From Actinomycetales bacterium (GTDB lineage Bacteria > Actinomycetota > Actinomycetes > S36-B12 > UBA5976), in contig JAGWWW010000005.1 in the NCBI GenBank assembly GCA_018970205.1, positions 1-64,000 on the forward strand: 64,000 nucleotides of DNA, given 5' to 3'. Below the pieces are notes generated by a model. It was given only the letters and a program-made list of their open reading frames with translations. It had not been told where the DNA came from and ran no database searches. The position numbers and the translations under genes are program-made. Below, piece after piece: positions 10,036 through 21,740 of the stretch. The number at the start of each line of letters is the position of its first letter. The stretch's first letter is position 1.

Positions 10036-12696
10036 TCAGCCGTGTAGCGCAGCGGTGACCGCCGCCAGGGCCGCGGTGATGCCGGCGGGGTTCGTGCCGC
10101 CGCCTTGGGCGAGGTCGGGCTTGCCGCCGCCGCGGCCGTCGATGCTTGGCGCAGCCGCCTTGAGCAGGTCGCTGGCAGAGACCCCGGCGGCGACGGCGGC
10201 TGCGGTCGCGGCGCACACCACCGTCACCTTGCCCTCACCGGCTGAGGCGGCGAACACAGTCGCGGGTGCTTGCCCGGCGCGCCCACGGATGTTCATGACC
10301 AGTTCCCGGACTTCGTCCGCGCCGAGGCCGGCAGGGGCCTCGAACACCCAAGCCTTTCCGCGGCTGGTGTCGATGCCAGCGGCGAGGATGTCGTCGAGGT
10401 TGGACAGAAGGGCTGCGGACCTGAACTTCGTGAGCTCGCGGTCGAGGTCCTTGACTTTGGTGAGGAGCGCGTCGATGCGCTCGGGCAGCTCCTCCGGGCG
10501 CGCCTTGACCATCTCGCTTATGCGCGAAAGGAGCAGGTGCTCGGTCGCGAGGTGCTTGTACGCGTCGACGCCGACGAGCGCCTCGACTCGGCGGACGCCG
10601 GCGCCGATGGACCCTTCGGAGAGGAACTTCACGACCCCGAGTTCGCCGGAGCGGTGGGCGTGCGTGCCTCCGCAGAGTTCGCGGGCCCACTCGCCCACGC
10701 TGACCACGCGGACCGTCTCGCCGTATTTCTCGCCGAACAGAGCCATTGCGCCGATGTCCCGGGCGGCGGCCTGGCTCATGGTCTCGATGTTGACCTGCAG
10801 GTCCTCGATCAGGACCTCGTTGACCCGGTGCTCGACTTCCGCGAGGACCGAGTCCGGCACCGCCTGCGGGCTGGGGAAATCAAAACGCAGCCGCCCCGGG
10901 GAGTTCTCCGAGCCCATCTGGGTGGCGGTGTCACCGAGGATCTCACGGAACGCCTTGTGGAGCATGTGAGTGGCGGTGTGGGCGCGGCTGATGGCGCTGC
11001 GGCGGGAGGTGTCCACGTGGCCGACGGCGTCCACGCCGAGGCTGGCCTCGCCCTCGATGACGGTCGCGCGGTGGACGTAGACGCCAGGCACGGGGGTTTG
11101 CACGTCCCAGACCTCGAGGCGGGCGCCGTTGGCGAGGTCGATGACGCCGTGGTCGCCGAGTTGGCCGCCGCCCTCGGCGTAGAACGGTGTGCGGCTGAGC
11201 ACCACATCGACGTGCTCGCCGGGGGTGGCGCTGGTGATTTCGGCGCCGTCGCGCAGCAGGCCGCTCACGTTGGACTCGGTGGTGGTCTCGGTGTAGCCGG
11301 TGAAGGTCGTGGCGCCGGCACGCTCCATGACATCGGCGTACGCCTTCACGGTGGTCAGCCCGGTCTTGCGAGCCTTCGCATCCGCCTTGGCCCGCTCTCG
11401 CTGCTGCTTCATGAGGGCGGTGAACCCGTCGCGGTCGACCTGCAGCCCGCGCTCGGCTGCCATCTCCAGAGTGAGGTCGATGGGGAAGCCGTACGTGTCG
11501 TGCAGAGCGAAGGCGTCGGTGCCGGAGAGCAGGGCCGCCCCAGAGTCCTTGGCCTTGACCGCGGCGCTCTCGAAGATGCGGGTGCCGGTTGCCAGCGTCT
11601 GCATGAAGGCGGCCTCCTCGCCCTGCAGCACAGAGTTGATGCGTCCGCGAGCCGCCTCCAGCTCCGGGTACTGCGCGGCCATCGCGTCGATGGTGGAGTC
11701 CACCAAGACCTGCGCGACGTTCTCTTGCGTGCCCAGCAGCCGCATCGAGCGCACGACCCGGCGCATCAGGCGGCGCAGGACGTAGCCGCGACCCTCGTTG
11801 CCCGGCAGGATGCCGTCGGCGACCATGAACACACAGGTGCGGGAGTGATCGGCCACAACGCGCAGCGCCACGTCTTTCGCGGAGTCAGAGCCGTACTTGA
11901 CCCCGCTCAGGCCGCTTGCCGAGTTGAGGATGGCCATCGTGGTGTCGATCTCGTAGATGTTCTCCACGCCTTGCAACAGGGCGGCCATGCGCTCAAGGCC
12001 CATGCCGGTATCGATGTTCTTCGCGGGGAGCTCACCGAGGATCGGGAAGTCGTCCTTGGTGCCGCCGTCTGCGCGCTCGTATTGCATGAACACGAGGTTC
12101 CACACCTCGAGGTAGCGGTCCTCGTCGGCGACCGGCCCGCCCTCCTTGCCGTGCTCAGGGCCACGGTCGTAGTAGATCTCGCTGCACGGGCCGCAGGGGC
12201 CGGCGACGCCCATCGACCAGTAGTTGTCCGCCATGCCGCGGCGCTGGATGCGATCCAGCGGGACGCCGACCTTGTTGTGCCAGATGTCGATGGCCTCGTC
12301 GTCGTTCTGGAAGACCGTCACCCACAGTTTGCTCTCGGGGAAGCCGTAGCCGCCGTCGCTGACCGGCCGGGTGAGCAGTTCCCAGGCGAACGGGATGGCG
12401 GACTCCTTGAAGTAATCGCCGAAGGAGAAGTTCCCGCACATCTGGAAGAAGGACGCGTGCCGGGTTGTCTTGCCGACTTCCTCGATGTCGCCGGTGCGCA
12501 CGCACTTTTGCACGCTCACGGCGCGGTCGTACGGCGGCACGGCCTGGCCGAGGAAGTACGGCTTGAACGGGACCATGCCGGCGTTGACGAAGAGCAGAGT
12601 GGGATCGTCGAGCAGCAGGGATGCTGAGGGCACCGCGGTGTGGCCGCGCTCGCTGAAGAAGTCGAGGAACCGTTGCCGGATTTGGGCGGACTGCAT
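10036..12696 (-). CDS. alaS: Alanine-tRNA ligase
   Basis: The product is 886 residues, the full AlaRS layout. It begins with the class II catalytic domain (IRQRFLDFFSERGHT, PSASLLLDDPTLLFVNAGM, RHASFFQMCGNFSFGDYFK). The tRNA-recognition domain follows, then the editing domain with the zinc/editing motifs SRAHTATHMLH and ELCGGTHAHRSGE. A C-terminal DHHA1-type domain ends in GGGGKPDLAQGGG-like residues (RGGGKPDLAQGG). The AUG start at 12696 fits the family N-terminus. It is followed by ruvX, mltG and aroE, as in other actinobacteria. Confidence 0.98.
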   Translation of the reverse strand: MQSAQIRQRFLDFFSERGHTAVPSASLLLDDPTLLFVNAGMVPFKPYFLGQAVPPYDRAVSVQKCVRTGDIEEVGKTTRHASFFQMCGNFSFGDYFKESAIPFAWELLTRPVSDGGYGFPESKLWVTVFQNDDEAIDIWHNKVGVPLDRIQRRGMADNYWSMGVAGPCGPCSEIYYDRGPEHGKEGGPVADEDRYLEVWNLVFMQYERADGGTKDDFPILGELPAKNIDTGMGLERMAALLQGVENIYEIDTTMAILNSASGLSGVKYGSDSAKDVALRVVADHSRTCVFMVADGILPGNEGRGYVLRRLMRRVVRSMRLLGTQENVAQVLVDSTIDAMAAQYPELEAARGRINSVLQGEEAAFMQTLATGTRIFESAAVKAKDSGAALLSGTDAFALHDTYGFPIDLTLEMAAERGLQVDRDGFTALMKQQRERAKADAKARKTGLTTVKAYADVMERAGATTFTGYTETTTESNVSGLLRDGAEITSATPGEHVDVVLSRTPFYAEGGGQLGDHGVIDLANGARLEVWDVQTPVPGVYVHRATVIEGEASLGVDAVGHVDTSRRSAISRAHTATHMLHKAFREILGDTATQMGSENSPGRLRFDFPSPQAVPDSVLAEVEHRVNEVLIEDLQVNIETMSQAAARDIGAMALFGEKYGETVRVVSVGEWARELCGGTHAHRSGELGVVKFLSEGSIGAGVRRVEALVGVDAYKHLATEHLLLSRISEMVKARPEELPERIDALLTKVKDLDRELTKFRSAALLSNLDDILAAGIDTSRGKAWVFEAPAGLGADEVRELVMNIRGRAGQAPATVFAASAGEGKVTVVCAATAAAVAAGVSASDLLKAAAPSIDGRGGGKPDLAQGGGTNPAGITAALAAVTAALHG

Positions 12697-12802
12697 GGTG
12701 GTGGCCTTCCCGTGACGCGTGCCTGAGCAGGTGCGAACCCTACCGAGCGGTGACAGGGGAGCCGGCGTTGCTCGATGCCCGCCGGCCTCTGGGCGCCGGG
12801 GT

Positions 12803-13921
12803 TCAGTCAGCGGCGGTCGGCCACTCGGTCTGGCCGGAGTCGACCCGCTCGAAAGCTGCGCCTAGGGCATCTACAACCGCTCGGGACTTCGGTGCGTTAG
12901 CGCATGCCAGCGTTGCCTGGGCCAACGCGTATGCGCACTCGGGCAACCCGACCCTCTCGGTGACGCCGGCTGCGGCGTCGGCGATGAGCAGCGCCTGGGG
13001 GTCGGCAGCGCCGACGTCCTCGCTGGCGAATATCGCGATGCGGCGCGCGATGAACCGAGGGTCCTCCCCGCCGCGGAGCATGACTGCGAGCCAGTGCATC
13101 GCCTGGCCCGCGTCGCTCGCGCGCATCGCGCCGATGAAGAGGTGCGCGACGTCGTAGTGCCGGTCACCGGCGCGGTCGTAGCGCACCAGAGCGCGCGAGG
13201 CAGCCGCCTCCACGTCAGCCAGCACGACCTCGCGACGGTTGTGGGACTGCGCCGCCCCGGCAGCGGCCTCAAGCACCGTCAGGAGGCGCCGTGCATCACC
13301 GTCGCTCACCGCCAGCAGGGCCGACCGCGCAGAGTCAGAGACAGTGTGCGCGTCTGCCAATCCGACCGGACTGAGCAGTGCGCGCTCGAGCACAGCCGCT
13401 AGGTCCGCGGACGCCAGCGGCGACAGTTTGACGACGATGCTCCGGGACAGCAGGGGGCCGATGACCGCGAACACCGGGTTCTCGGTGGTCGCGGCCAGGA
13501 GCGTCACCGTGCCGGACTCCACCGCCGGCAGCAGCGCATCCTGCTGCGACTTGGAGAACCGATGGATCTCGTCGATGAACAGCACTGTGCGCTGGTCTTG
13601 CATCTGCAGCCGGTCCTGGGCGGCGGCAATCGCCTCGCGCACGTCCTTGACGCCGGCGGTCACAGCGGAGAGTTCCACGAACCGGTGGCCGGCAGCCAGC
13701 GACACCAGAGTTGCGATGGTGGTCTTGCCCGAGCCTGCCGGCCCGTGCAGCACCAGACTCGGCACGCGTTGCCCATCGAGCAGCCGCCGAAGCGGGGCGC
13801 CAGCGGCCAGGATGCCGGCGCAGCCGACTAGTTCATCGACGCTTCGCGGGCGCATCCGGGCGGCCAGCGGCTGGTGCCGCGCCAACCCCTCCCGCGAGCC
13901 GAAGAGGGAGTCCTGCGCCAT
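12803..13921 (-). CDS. rarA: Replication-associated recombination protein RarA (MgsA)
   Basis: The 372-residue AAA+ ATPase has Walker A GPAGSGKTT, Walker B VLFIDEIHRF followed by SKSQQDALLPAVESG (typical of RarA), sensor 1 LLAATTENP, and a C-terminal tetramerisation region with YDVAHLFIGAMRASD and ARRIAIFASEDVG. RarA acts at stalled forks with SSB. The start at 13921 gives MAQDSLFG, matching the family; the frame is open far upstream but unconserved. It is somewhat shorter than the usual 430-450 residues. It points away from the hut operon, so the 295 bp between 13921 and 14217 must hold both promoters. I saw no clear elements there. Confidence 0.93.
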   Translation of the reverse strand: MAQDSLFGSREGLARHQPLAARMRPRSVDELVGCAGILAAGAPLRRLLDGQRVPSLVLHGPAGSGKTTIATLVSLAAGHRFVELSAVTAGVKDVREAIAAAQDRLQMQDQRTVLFIDEIHRFSKSQQDALLPAVESGTVTLLAATTENPVFAVIGPLLSRSIVVKLSPLASADLAAVLERALLSPVGLADAHTVSDSARSALLAVSDGDARRLLTVLEAAAGAAQSHNRREVVLADVEAAASRALVRYDRAGDRHYDVAHLFIGAMRASDAGQAMHWLAVMLRGGEDPRFIARRIAIFASEDVGAADPQALLIADAAAGVTERVGLPECAYALAQATLACANAPKSRAVVDALGAAFERVDSGQTEWPTAAD

Positions 13922-14216
13922 GACTGGTAACCCTATGCGCGCTGCAGGCACACAACGGAAAGCCGTCGGGCGCTGTCGGGCACCGTCCGCTTTCGCAGCC
14001 AGCCCGCGGGCCCCCGGATAGCCGGCCCGCCAGCAGCATCGCGCCTGTGCTGAGACCTGCACCGCTCCTGCGGCGCCCAGAGGCACCGTGCCTGCCGCCG
14101 CGAGGCGGGGCCGGCCTGCACCGGAGCGCACGCGGCCTGTTAGCCCGCCGCCGGACCGGCGTACGTCACAGCGTCTGCCGGCTGCCGCAGCCAGGCCCCT
14201 AGGCAAAGATGGGCCC

Positions 14217-15154
14217 GTGGCATCCGCTGATCCGCTGTGGCCTACCGCCTCCGCATGGCTGTCGCGACCCCCGCGCCGGGACGGCCAATGGGCTGCACCG
14301 GACTTCATCGTCGTGGGTGTGCCGAGCAGCCGGCGAAGCATCTCCCCCACCAATGCGCACACCACCCCCCAGGCGGTGCGCGAGACGCTGCGCAAGTACT
14401 CCACCTGGGCGGCGCACCGCGGCCCGGGTGGGGTCGACATCGGCGCGTTGATCGCTGCGGACAACGCGAACATCAGCAACCCGGACGGCGCTGACGGCTT
14501 CGAGCGGAGCGTCGCCATCCTGCGCTCGGTGCGCCAGCGCGACGCATTCACCGTGCTGCTCGGCGGCGACAATTCCGTCACCTATGCGGGGGTGGTCGGC
14601 ATGCTCGGACCAGACCTGTCTGACGCCGCCCTCATCACTCTCGACGCCCACCACGACCTGCGAGACGGCTGGTCGAATGGCTCCCCAGTGCGACAACTGC
14701 TCGACGCGGGCCTGCCAGGCCGGAACATCGTCCAGGTCGGCATCGCGGGCTTCGCGAACTCCAAGGCGTATCACGACCGCGCGCGGGAGGCGGGCATCCG
14801 CGTCATCTCGCGCGAGGACTGCCACCGCCGCCCCGCCGAGGACGTCATCGCCGAGGCCCTGAGTGTGGTCGGCGACCGACCCACGTACCTCGATGTGGAC
14901 GTCGACGTGTGCGACCGGGCCGTCGTCCCGGGCTGCCCGGCCTCAAGTCCGGGCGGGCTCAGCGCGGATTACCTGCGGGACCTTGTGTTCCATGCGGCAA
15001 GCGCGCCGCAGGTCCGGGCGATGGACATCACCGAGGTAGATGCCGCCGCAGACGCCCCCGACGGCCGTACTGTGAGACTCGCGGCGCTGTGCCTGCTCGA
15101 GGCCGCCGCCGCCGTCGCTCTGCGCACGACCACTGCACCCGAGAGGAACCAGTC

Positions 15155-15158
<4 letters not shown>
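14217..15158 (+). CDS. hutG: Arginase-family formimidoylglutamase-like enzyme
   Basis: The product is 313 residues from the GTG at 14217; the frame is open further upstream but the extra part is Arg/Pro-rich and unconserved. The ureohydrolase motifs are TLDAHHDLR (Asp143, His145, Asp147) and LDVDVDVCD (Asp228, Asp230, Asp233), which bind manganese. The first ligand motif, normally GGDHS, reads GGDNS here (Asn119). Placement as the first gene of the hut operon, overlapping hutU by four bases, suggests it splits formiminoglutamate to glutamate and formamide. The nearest alternative is agmatinase. Start choice is moderate, because the ribosome-binding site is weak. Confidence 0.82.
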
Positions 15159-16828
<1,670 letters not shown>

Positions 16829-16928
16829 TGTGCGTGCGGCGCTCGGCCGGGATGTCCATGCCGCCCTCCCGCTGGGGCGGTTGGGACCTTCGTGCTTCTG
16901 ACTCTGGGTCACACGGCGGGGCCGCCGC

Positions 16929-18482
16929 ATGAGCGTCGACATCACTGCGGCGGGCTTGTCCGCGGCTGACGTCGTCTCAGTGGCACGTTACTTCGCACCG
17001 GTCAGTATCGACGAGGCCGCGCGTTCGGCGATGGCGAAAGGGCGTGCCGCGGTCGAGGCCCTGGCAGCGTCGCCAACCCCCGTGTACGGCGTGAGCACGG
17101 GCTTCGGCGCGCTCGCCGGCGTGCACATCGAGCCGGAGCGCCGCACCGACCTGCAGCACTCCATCATCCGCAGCCACGCCGCTGGGTCGGGTGAGCCAGT
17201 TGCGGTCGAGGTCGTGCGCGCGCTGATGCTGCTGCGGCTGCGCACCATCTGCAGCGGCATGACCGGGGTCCGCCCCGAAGTCGCCGAACTTATGGCCGGG
17301 CTACTCAACCACGGCATCACCCCGGTAGTGCCGCGGTTCGGCTCCCTCGGTTGCAGCGGCGACCTCGCGCCGCTGTCGCACTGCGCTCTCGCGCTCATCG
17401 GCGAGGGAGATGTGTTCGACGCCCACGGGGCGCGGATGCCGTCAGCGCAGGCGCTTGCCGCCGCTGGTCTGACGCCGGTGCAGTTGCGTGAGAAGGAGGG
17501 CCTGGCGCTCATCAACGGCACCGACGGGATGCTCGGCACCCTCATCCTCGCCCTGCATGACATCGGCTCGCTGCTGGACTGCGCGGACATCGTGGCAGCG
17601 ATGAGCGTCGAGGCTCTGCACGGGACGGACGCGGTGTTCGCGCCGGAGTTGCATGCCCCGCTGCGTCCCCACCCGGGCCAGACGACGTCTGCCGAAAACA
17701 TCCGACGCATGATGGCTGGTTCGCCCATCGTGGCGTCGCACAGCGAAGACACCACGCAGGTTCAGGACGCGTACTCGCTCCGCTGCGCCCCGCAGGTGCA
17801 CGGCGCTGTCCGCGACGTCGTGGACTTCGCCAACACAGTGGCTCAGCGCGAGCTTGCAGCGGTCATCGACAACCCCGTGGTGCTTCCCGACGACACGGTG
17901 CGCAGCAACGGGAACTTCCACGGCGCGCCAGTGGCGTATGCCTGCGACTTCCTGTCCATCGTGCTCGCGGACCTAGCCTCCATAAGCGAACGGCGCACAG
18001 ACCGGATGCTCGACACGTCCCGCAGTTACGGCCTGCCGGCGTTCCTCGCGCACGAGCCGGGGGTCGACTCCGGCCTGATGATCGCGCAGTACACACAAGC
18101 CGGGCTGGTCGCAGAACTCAAACGTGAGGCGGCACCGGCGAGCGTGGACTCGATTCCCTCCAGCGCGATGCAGGAGGACCATGTCTCCATGGGTTGGGCG
18201 GCTGCGCAGCGCTTGCGCTCCAGCGTGGACGCTGCATCGCAGGTGATTGCGATCGAGTTGATGGCAGCCGCACGGGCGCTGGACCTGCGCGCACCCGTTG
18301 ATCCCTCACCCGCGTCGGCCGCTGTGGTGGCCAAGGTCCGCGAATCCGTGCCCGGGCCGGGACCCGACCGGTTCTTGGCCCCGGAAATCGCCGCCTGCGC
18401 CGAGATTGTGCGCAGCGGGGTGCTGCGCCACACCGTCGAGGCGGTCGTGGGCCTACTGTCACGCAACGCAGATGCACGCTGA
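16929..18482 (+). CDS. hutH: Histidine ammonia-lyase
   Basis: The 517-residue product converts histidine to urocanate. The self-made MIO cofactor comes from a tripeptide that reads Cys-Ser-Gly here (FGSLGCSGDLAPLSH), an accepted variant of the usual Ala-Ser-Gly. Other family blocks are YGVSTGFGALA near the N-terminus with the catalytic Tyr, EGLALINGTDGM, QDAYSLRCAPQVHG and SSAMQEDHVSMG. The ATG at 16929 follows a short GC-rich gap. The enzyme feeds hutU, which precedes it. Confidence 0.97.
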   Translation: MSVDITAAGLSAADVVSVARYFAPVSIDEAARSAMAKGRAAVEALAASPTPVYGVSTGFGALAGVHIEPERRTDLQHSIIRSHAAGSGEPVAVEVVRALMLLRLRTICSGMTGVRPEVAELMAGLLNHGITPVVPRFGSLGCSGDLAPLSHCALALIGEGDVFDAHGARMPSAQALAAAGLTPVQLREKEGLALINGTDGMLGTLILALHDIGSLLDCADIVAAMSVEALHGTDAVFAPELHAPLRPHPGQTTSAENIRRMMAGSPIVASHSEDTTQVQDAYSLRCAPQVHGAVRDVVDFANTVAQRELAAVIDNPVVLPDDTVRSNGNFHGAPVAYACDFLSIVLADLASISERRTDRMLDTSRSYGLPAFLAHEPGVDSGLMIAQYTQAGLVAELKREAAPASVDSIPSSAMQEDHVSMGWAAAQRLRSSVDAASQVIAIELMAAARALDLRAPVDPSPASAAVVAKVRESVPGPGPDRFLAPEIAACAEIVRSGVLRHTVEAVVGLLSRNADAR

Positions 18483-18569
18483 CACCTTCATAGCCCGGCA
18501 GTTCACGTGCCGCAGGGCCATCGCAGAGGCACCGATTCCCGGTCGCATACCGGCTCGGATGGCACGAGC

Positions 18570-19751
18570 ATGACCAGCACTCTCATCTGCAACATCGGGG
18601 AGTTGGTGACCAACGAGTCGGCCACAGGTGAAGGCTCCCCGCTCGGCTTGATGCGCGACGCGGCGATGGTGGTGCAGGACGGCCGAGTTGCCGCGTTGAT
18701 CGCAGCGGGCGAGCCTCTGCCGCAGTGTGACGAGTGCGTCGACGCCGGCGGCGCCGCGGTCATCCCGGCCTTCGTCGACTCCCACAACCACCTGTTGTTC
18801 GCCGGCGACCGGAGCACGGAGTTCGCTGCCCGCATGGCCGGGCAGTCGTATGAGGCCGGCGGCATCATGACGACCGTCTCAGCCACCCGCGCAGCGACAT
18901 CCGAGGCGTTGCTCGCGAACGCACTCCGACTCGCTGCCGAGGCCCGCAGCCAGGGAACCGGCACGTTGGAGACGAAGACCGGCTACGCGCTGACGCCTGA
19001 CGGGGAACTGCGACTCCTGGATGTTGCCAACCAGGCGGCTGCCGCCGACCCCAGCATCACCGACATCACTCTGCTCGCCGCCCATGTGGCACCGCCGGAG
19101 ATGAGCGCGGACGACTACGTGCGGCTCATCGTCGACGGCATCATCCCGGCCGCTGCTGGTCGGGCGCAGTGGATCGACGCGTTCTGCGACGTGGGTGCCT
19201 TCGACGTCGAGCAGTGCCACGCCGTGCTGACTGCGGGGGCTGCTGCCGGCATGGGTCTACGCCTGCATGCCAACCAGTTGAGCAACATCGGGGCCGTGCA
19301 GTTGGCGGTCGAGTTGGGTGCGGCCAGCGCGGACCACTGCACGCACCTGTCAGACGCTGACATCGCCGCACTCGCCAGCTCCGCCACGGTGGCGACGCTG
19401 CTGCCGGCATCGGACTTCTGCACCCGCTCGCCGTACCCCCCGGCACGGCGCTTGCTCGATGCCGGCGTCACGGTGGCGCTCGCAACCAACTGCAACCCTG
19501 GGTCGTCATTCACCACGTCAATGCCGTTCGTCATCGCGCTCGCGGTGCGGGAGATGCACATGACGTGCGCTGAGGCGCTGTGGTCGGCGACAGCCGGCGG
19601 CGCAGCCGCCCTGCGGCGCACGGATGTGGGGCACCTCGGCGTCGGCGCCCAAGCCCGATTCGCGATTCTCGATGCTCCCAGTCACACGTACCTCGCATAT
19701 CGACCTGGAGTACCGCTTGTTCGCCGGGTGCATTCTCAACCCGTCGGCTAG
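18570..19751 (+). CDS. hutI: Imidazolonepropionase
   Basis: This 393-residue amidohydrolase opens imidazolonepropionate to formiminoglutamate. Seen: the HxH metal site VDSHNHLLFAGDRSTEF (His72, His74), LETKTGYALT, LHANQLSN (His233), SADHCTH (His256) and ATNCNPGSS. In well-studied HutI proteins the third motif is HADE with a catalytic Glu, and the last is TDxNPG with a metal-linked Asp; here they are Gln236 and Asn307. The start at 18570 fits the family; an upstream in-frame ATG would add 21 unconserved residues. It ends 23 bp from the convergent aspS. Confidence 0.92.
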   Translation: MTSTLICNIGELVTNESATGEGSPLGLMRDAAMVVQDGRVAALIAAGEPLPQCDECVDAGGAAVIPAFVDSHNHLLFAGDRSTEFAARMAGQSYEAGGIMTTVSATRAATSEALLANALRLAAEARSQGTGTLETKTGYALTPDGELRLLDVANQAAAADPSITDITLLAAHVAPPEMSADDYVRLIVDGIIPAAAGRAQWIDAFCDVGAFDVEQCHAVLTAGAAAGMGLRLHANQLSNIGAVQLAVELGAASADHCTHLSDADIAALASSATVATLLPASDFCTRSPYPPARRLLDAGVTVALATNCNPGSSFTTSMPFVIALAVREMHMTCAEALWSATAGGAAALRRTDVGHLGVGAQARFAILDAPSHTYLAYRPGVPLVRRVHSQPVG

Positions 19752-19774
19752 GCAGCCCTATACGAGCCGCCGAC

Positions 19775-21532
19775 CTACTCCTTCTCGGCGAACGGGTCTA
19801 CGTCGATGCCGGCCTCGAGCCGCTGTTGCGCAGTGATCGGCGTCGGCGCGTCGGTGAGCGGGTCGGCGCCGCCCCCGGTCTTGGGGAACGCGATGACATC
19901 GCGCAATGACGGGGCGCCTGAGAGCAGCATGCAGATGCGGTCCCAGCCGAAGGCGATGCCGCCGTGCGGCGGCGGCCCGTATTTGAACGCCTCAAGCAGG
20001 AAGCCGAACTTCTCGTTCGCCTCCTGCTCAGACAAGCCCAGCAGTGAGAAAACGCGCTGTTGCACATCGCCACGGTGAATACGAATCGAACCGCCGCCGA
20101 TCTCGTTGCCGTTGCACACGATGTCGTAGGCCCAGGCCAGGGCCCGGTCAGGCGCCTCTTCGAACTTGTCGACCCACTCGCTGTTCGGCGAGGTGAACGG
20201 GTGGTGCACCGCGGTCCAGCCGAGGTTGCCGTGGTCATCCTCGACCTGCTCGAACATGGGGGCGTCGATGACCCACAGGAACGACCACTCGGACTCGTCG
20301 ATGAGCCCGCACCGCTCGCCAATCTCCAGACGTGCCGCGCCGAGCAGGGCGAGGGCGTCGGACCGCCTGCCCGCGGCGAAGAACACGCAGTCGCCGGGCG
20401 CCGCGCCCACGGCGGCCATCAGCCCCGCACGCTCGGCGTCTGAGAGGTTCTTGGCCACCGGGCCGCCGAGTTCAACGCCACCATCCACGACGTCAAAGGT
20501 GACGTACGCGAGGCCCTTGGCGCCGCGTTGCTTGGCCCACTCCTGCCAGGCGTCGAACGCGCGCCGAGGCTGGTCAGCGCCGCCGGGCATCACGACCGCA
20601 CCCACGTGCTCCGACTGGAACACACGGAAAGGGGTGTCCTTGAAGAACGCGGTCAAGTCGATGAGTTCGCAACCGAAGCGCAGGTCGGGCTTGTCGGAGC
20701 CGTAACGGTCCATCGACTCGAAGTACGTCATGCGCGGGATGTCGCCGACGGTGTAGCCGAGAACGCCCTCCCACAGCGCGCGGACGATGGCCTCGCCGAC
20801 CTCGATGATGTCGTCCTGCTCGATGAACGACATCTCGATGTCGAGCTGGGTGAACTCCGGCTGGCGGTCCTTGCGGAAGTCCTCGTCGCGGTAGCAGCGG
20901 GCGATCTGAAAGTAACGCTCCATGCCGGCGACCATGAGCAGTTGCTTGAACAGTTGCGGGCTCTGCGGAAGCGCGTACCAGTGACCCGGCTGCAGGCGCA
21001 CCGGCACGAGGAAGTCACGGGCGCCTTCGGGGGTGGACCGCGTCAGCGTCGGGGTCTCGATCTCCACGAAGTCGCGCGCGAGCAGCACGTCACGGGCGAT
21101 TCGGTTCACATCCGAGCGCATGCGCAGGGCGCGGGCCGGCGCTGGCCGGCGCAGGTCGAGGTAGCGGTGGCGCAGGCGCGCCTCCTCGCTGACGTTCACG
21201 TGCTCGTCAATCGGGAACGGCAGCGGCGCGGCCTCGCTGAGGACCTGCAGGTCCTCGACGATGACCTCGATGGCGCCGGTCGGCAGGTCGGGGTTGTCGT
21301 TGCCCTCCGGGCGCGCGGCGACGGTGCCGACCACCTTGATGCAGTACTCGTTACGCAACTCCCCCGCAACCTCCGGGTCGCGCACGACGACCTGCACGAC
21401 CCCGGAGCGCTCACGCAGGTCCAGGAACGCGACACCCCCGTGATCTCGCCGGCGGGCCACCCACCCGGCGAGGGTGACGGTGGTACCGATGTCGCCGGAG
21501 CGCAGGGCGCCGGCGTCGTGGGTGCGGATCAC
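19775..21532 (-). CDS. aspS: Aspartate-tRNA ligase
   Basis: The 585-residue protein has an N-terminal OB-fold anticodon-binding domain ([20 protein letters not shown]), class II motif 2 ([19 protein letters not shown]), the bacterial GAD insertion domain, and motif 3 in [18 protein letters not shown]. It charges tRNA-Asp, and perhaps also tRNA-Asn as in many actinobacteria. The start codon is GTG. It faces hutI with a 23-bp gap, so the two transcripts converge. Confidence 0.97.
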   Translation of the reverse strand: MIRTHDAGALRSGDIGTTVTLAGWVARRRDHGGVAFLDLRERSGVVQVVVRDPEVAGELRNEYCIKVVGTVAARPEGNDNPDLPTGAIEVIVEDLQVLSEAAPLPFPIDEHVNVSEEARLRHRYLDLRRPAPARALRMRSDVNRIARDVLLARDFVEIETPTLTRSTPEGARDFLVPVRLQPGHWYALPQSPQLFKQLLMVAGMERYFQIARCYRDEDFRKDRQPEFTQLDIEMSFIEQDDIIEVGEAIVRALWEGVLGYTVGDIPRMTYFESMDRYGSDKPDLRFGCELIDLTAFFKDTPFRVFQSEHVGAVVMPGGADQPRRAFDAWQEWAKQRGAKGLAYVTFDVVDGGVELGGPVAKNLSDAERAGLMAAVGAAPGDCVFFAAGRRSDALALLGAARLEIGERCGLIDESEWSFLWVIDAPMFEQVEDDHGNLGWTAVHHPFTSPNSEWVDKFEEAPDRALAWAYDIVCNGNEIGGGSIRIHRGDVQQRVFSLLGLSEQEANEKFGFLLEAFKYGPPPHGGIAFGWDRICMLLSGAPSLRDVIAFPKTGGGADPLTDAPTPITAQQRLEAGIDVDPFAEKE

Positions 21533-21602
21533 GGGTGTCTCTCCTGTCGTGGTGCTGCGGAAGGTGCTCGGAATTCAGGTCGTGCTGGTTATCGCCAACC
21601 CT

Positions 21603-21626
21603 GGTGGTGCGGTGGTGCGGTGGTGC
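21603..21626. repeat. Three tandem copies of an 8-bp unit
   Basis: The unit GGTGGTGC occurs three times in a row in the 207-bp gap between the aspS start and the hisS stop. I see no gene in this gap. The repeat could be replication slippage or part of the aspS leader. Confidence 0.7.
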
Positions 21627-21740
21627 GTCGCCTACGTCTCCGCCGGCAGGACGGCCGCCGAAGAAGCCGCGCCCGCGGAGCTTGGCGTGCCCGACGGTCC
21701 GTCCGCAGGCACCAGCGCCGACAGGAGGTGCCGGCGGCGC

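Noticed and set aside
10270-12627. 785-codon open frame on the plus strand
   Set aside because: It is exactly opposite alaS. Long antisense frames are expected at this GC content, and it has no recognisable domain.
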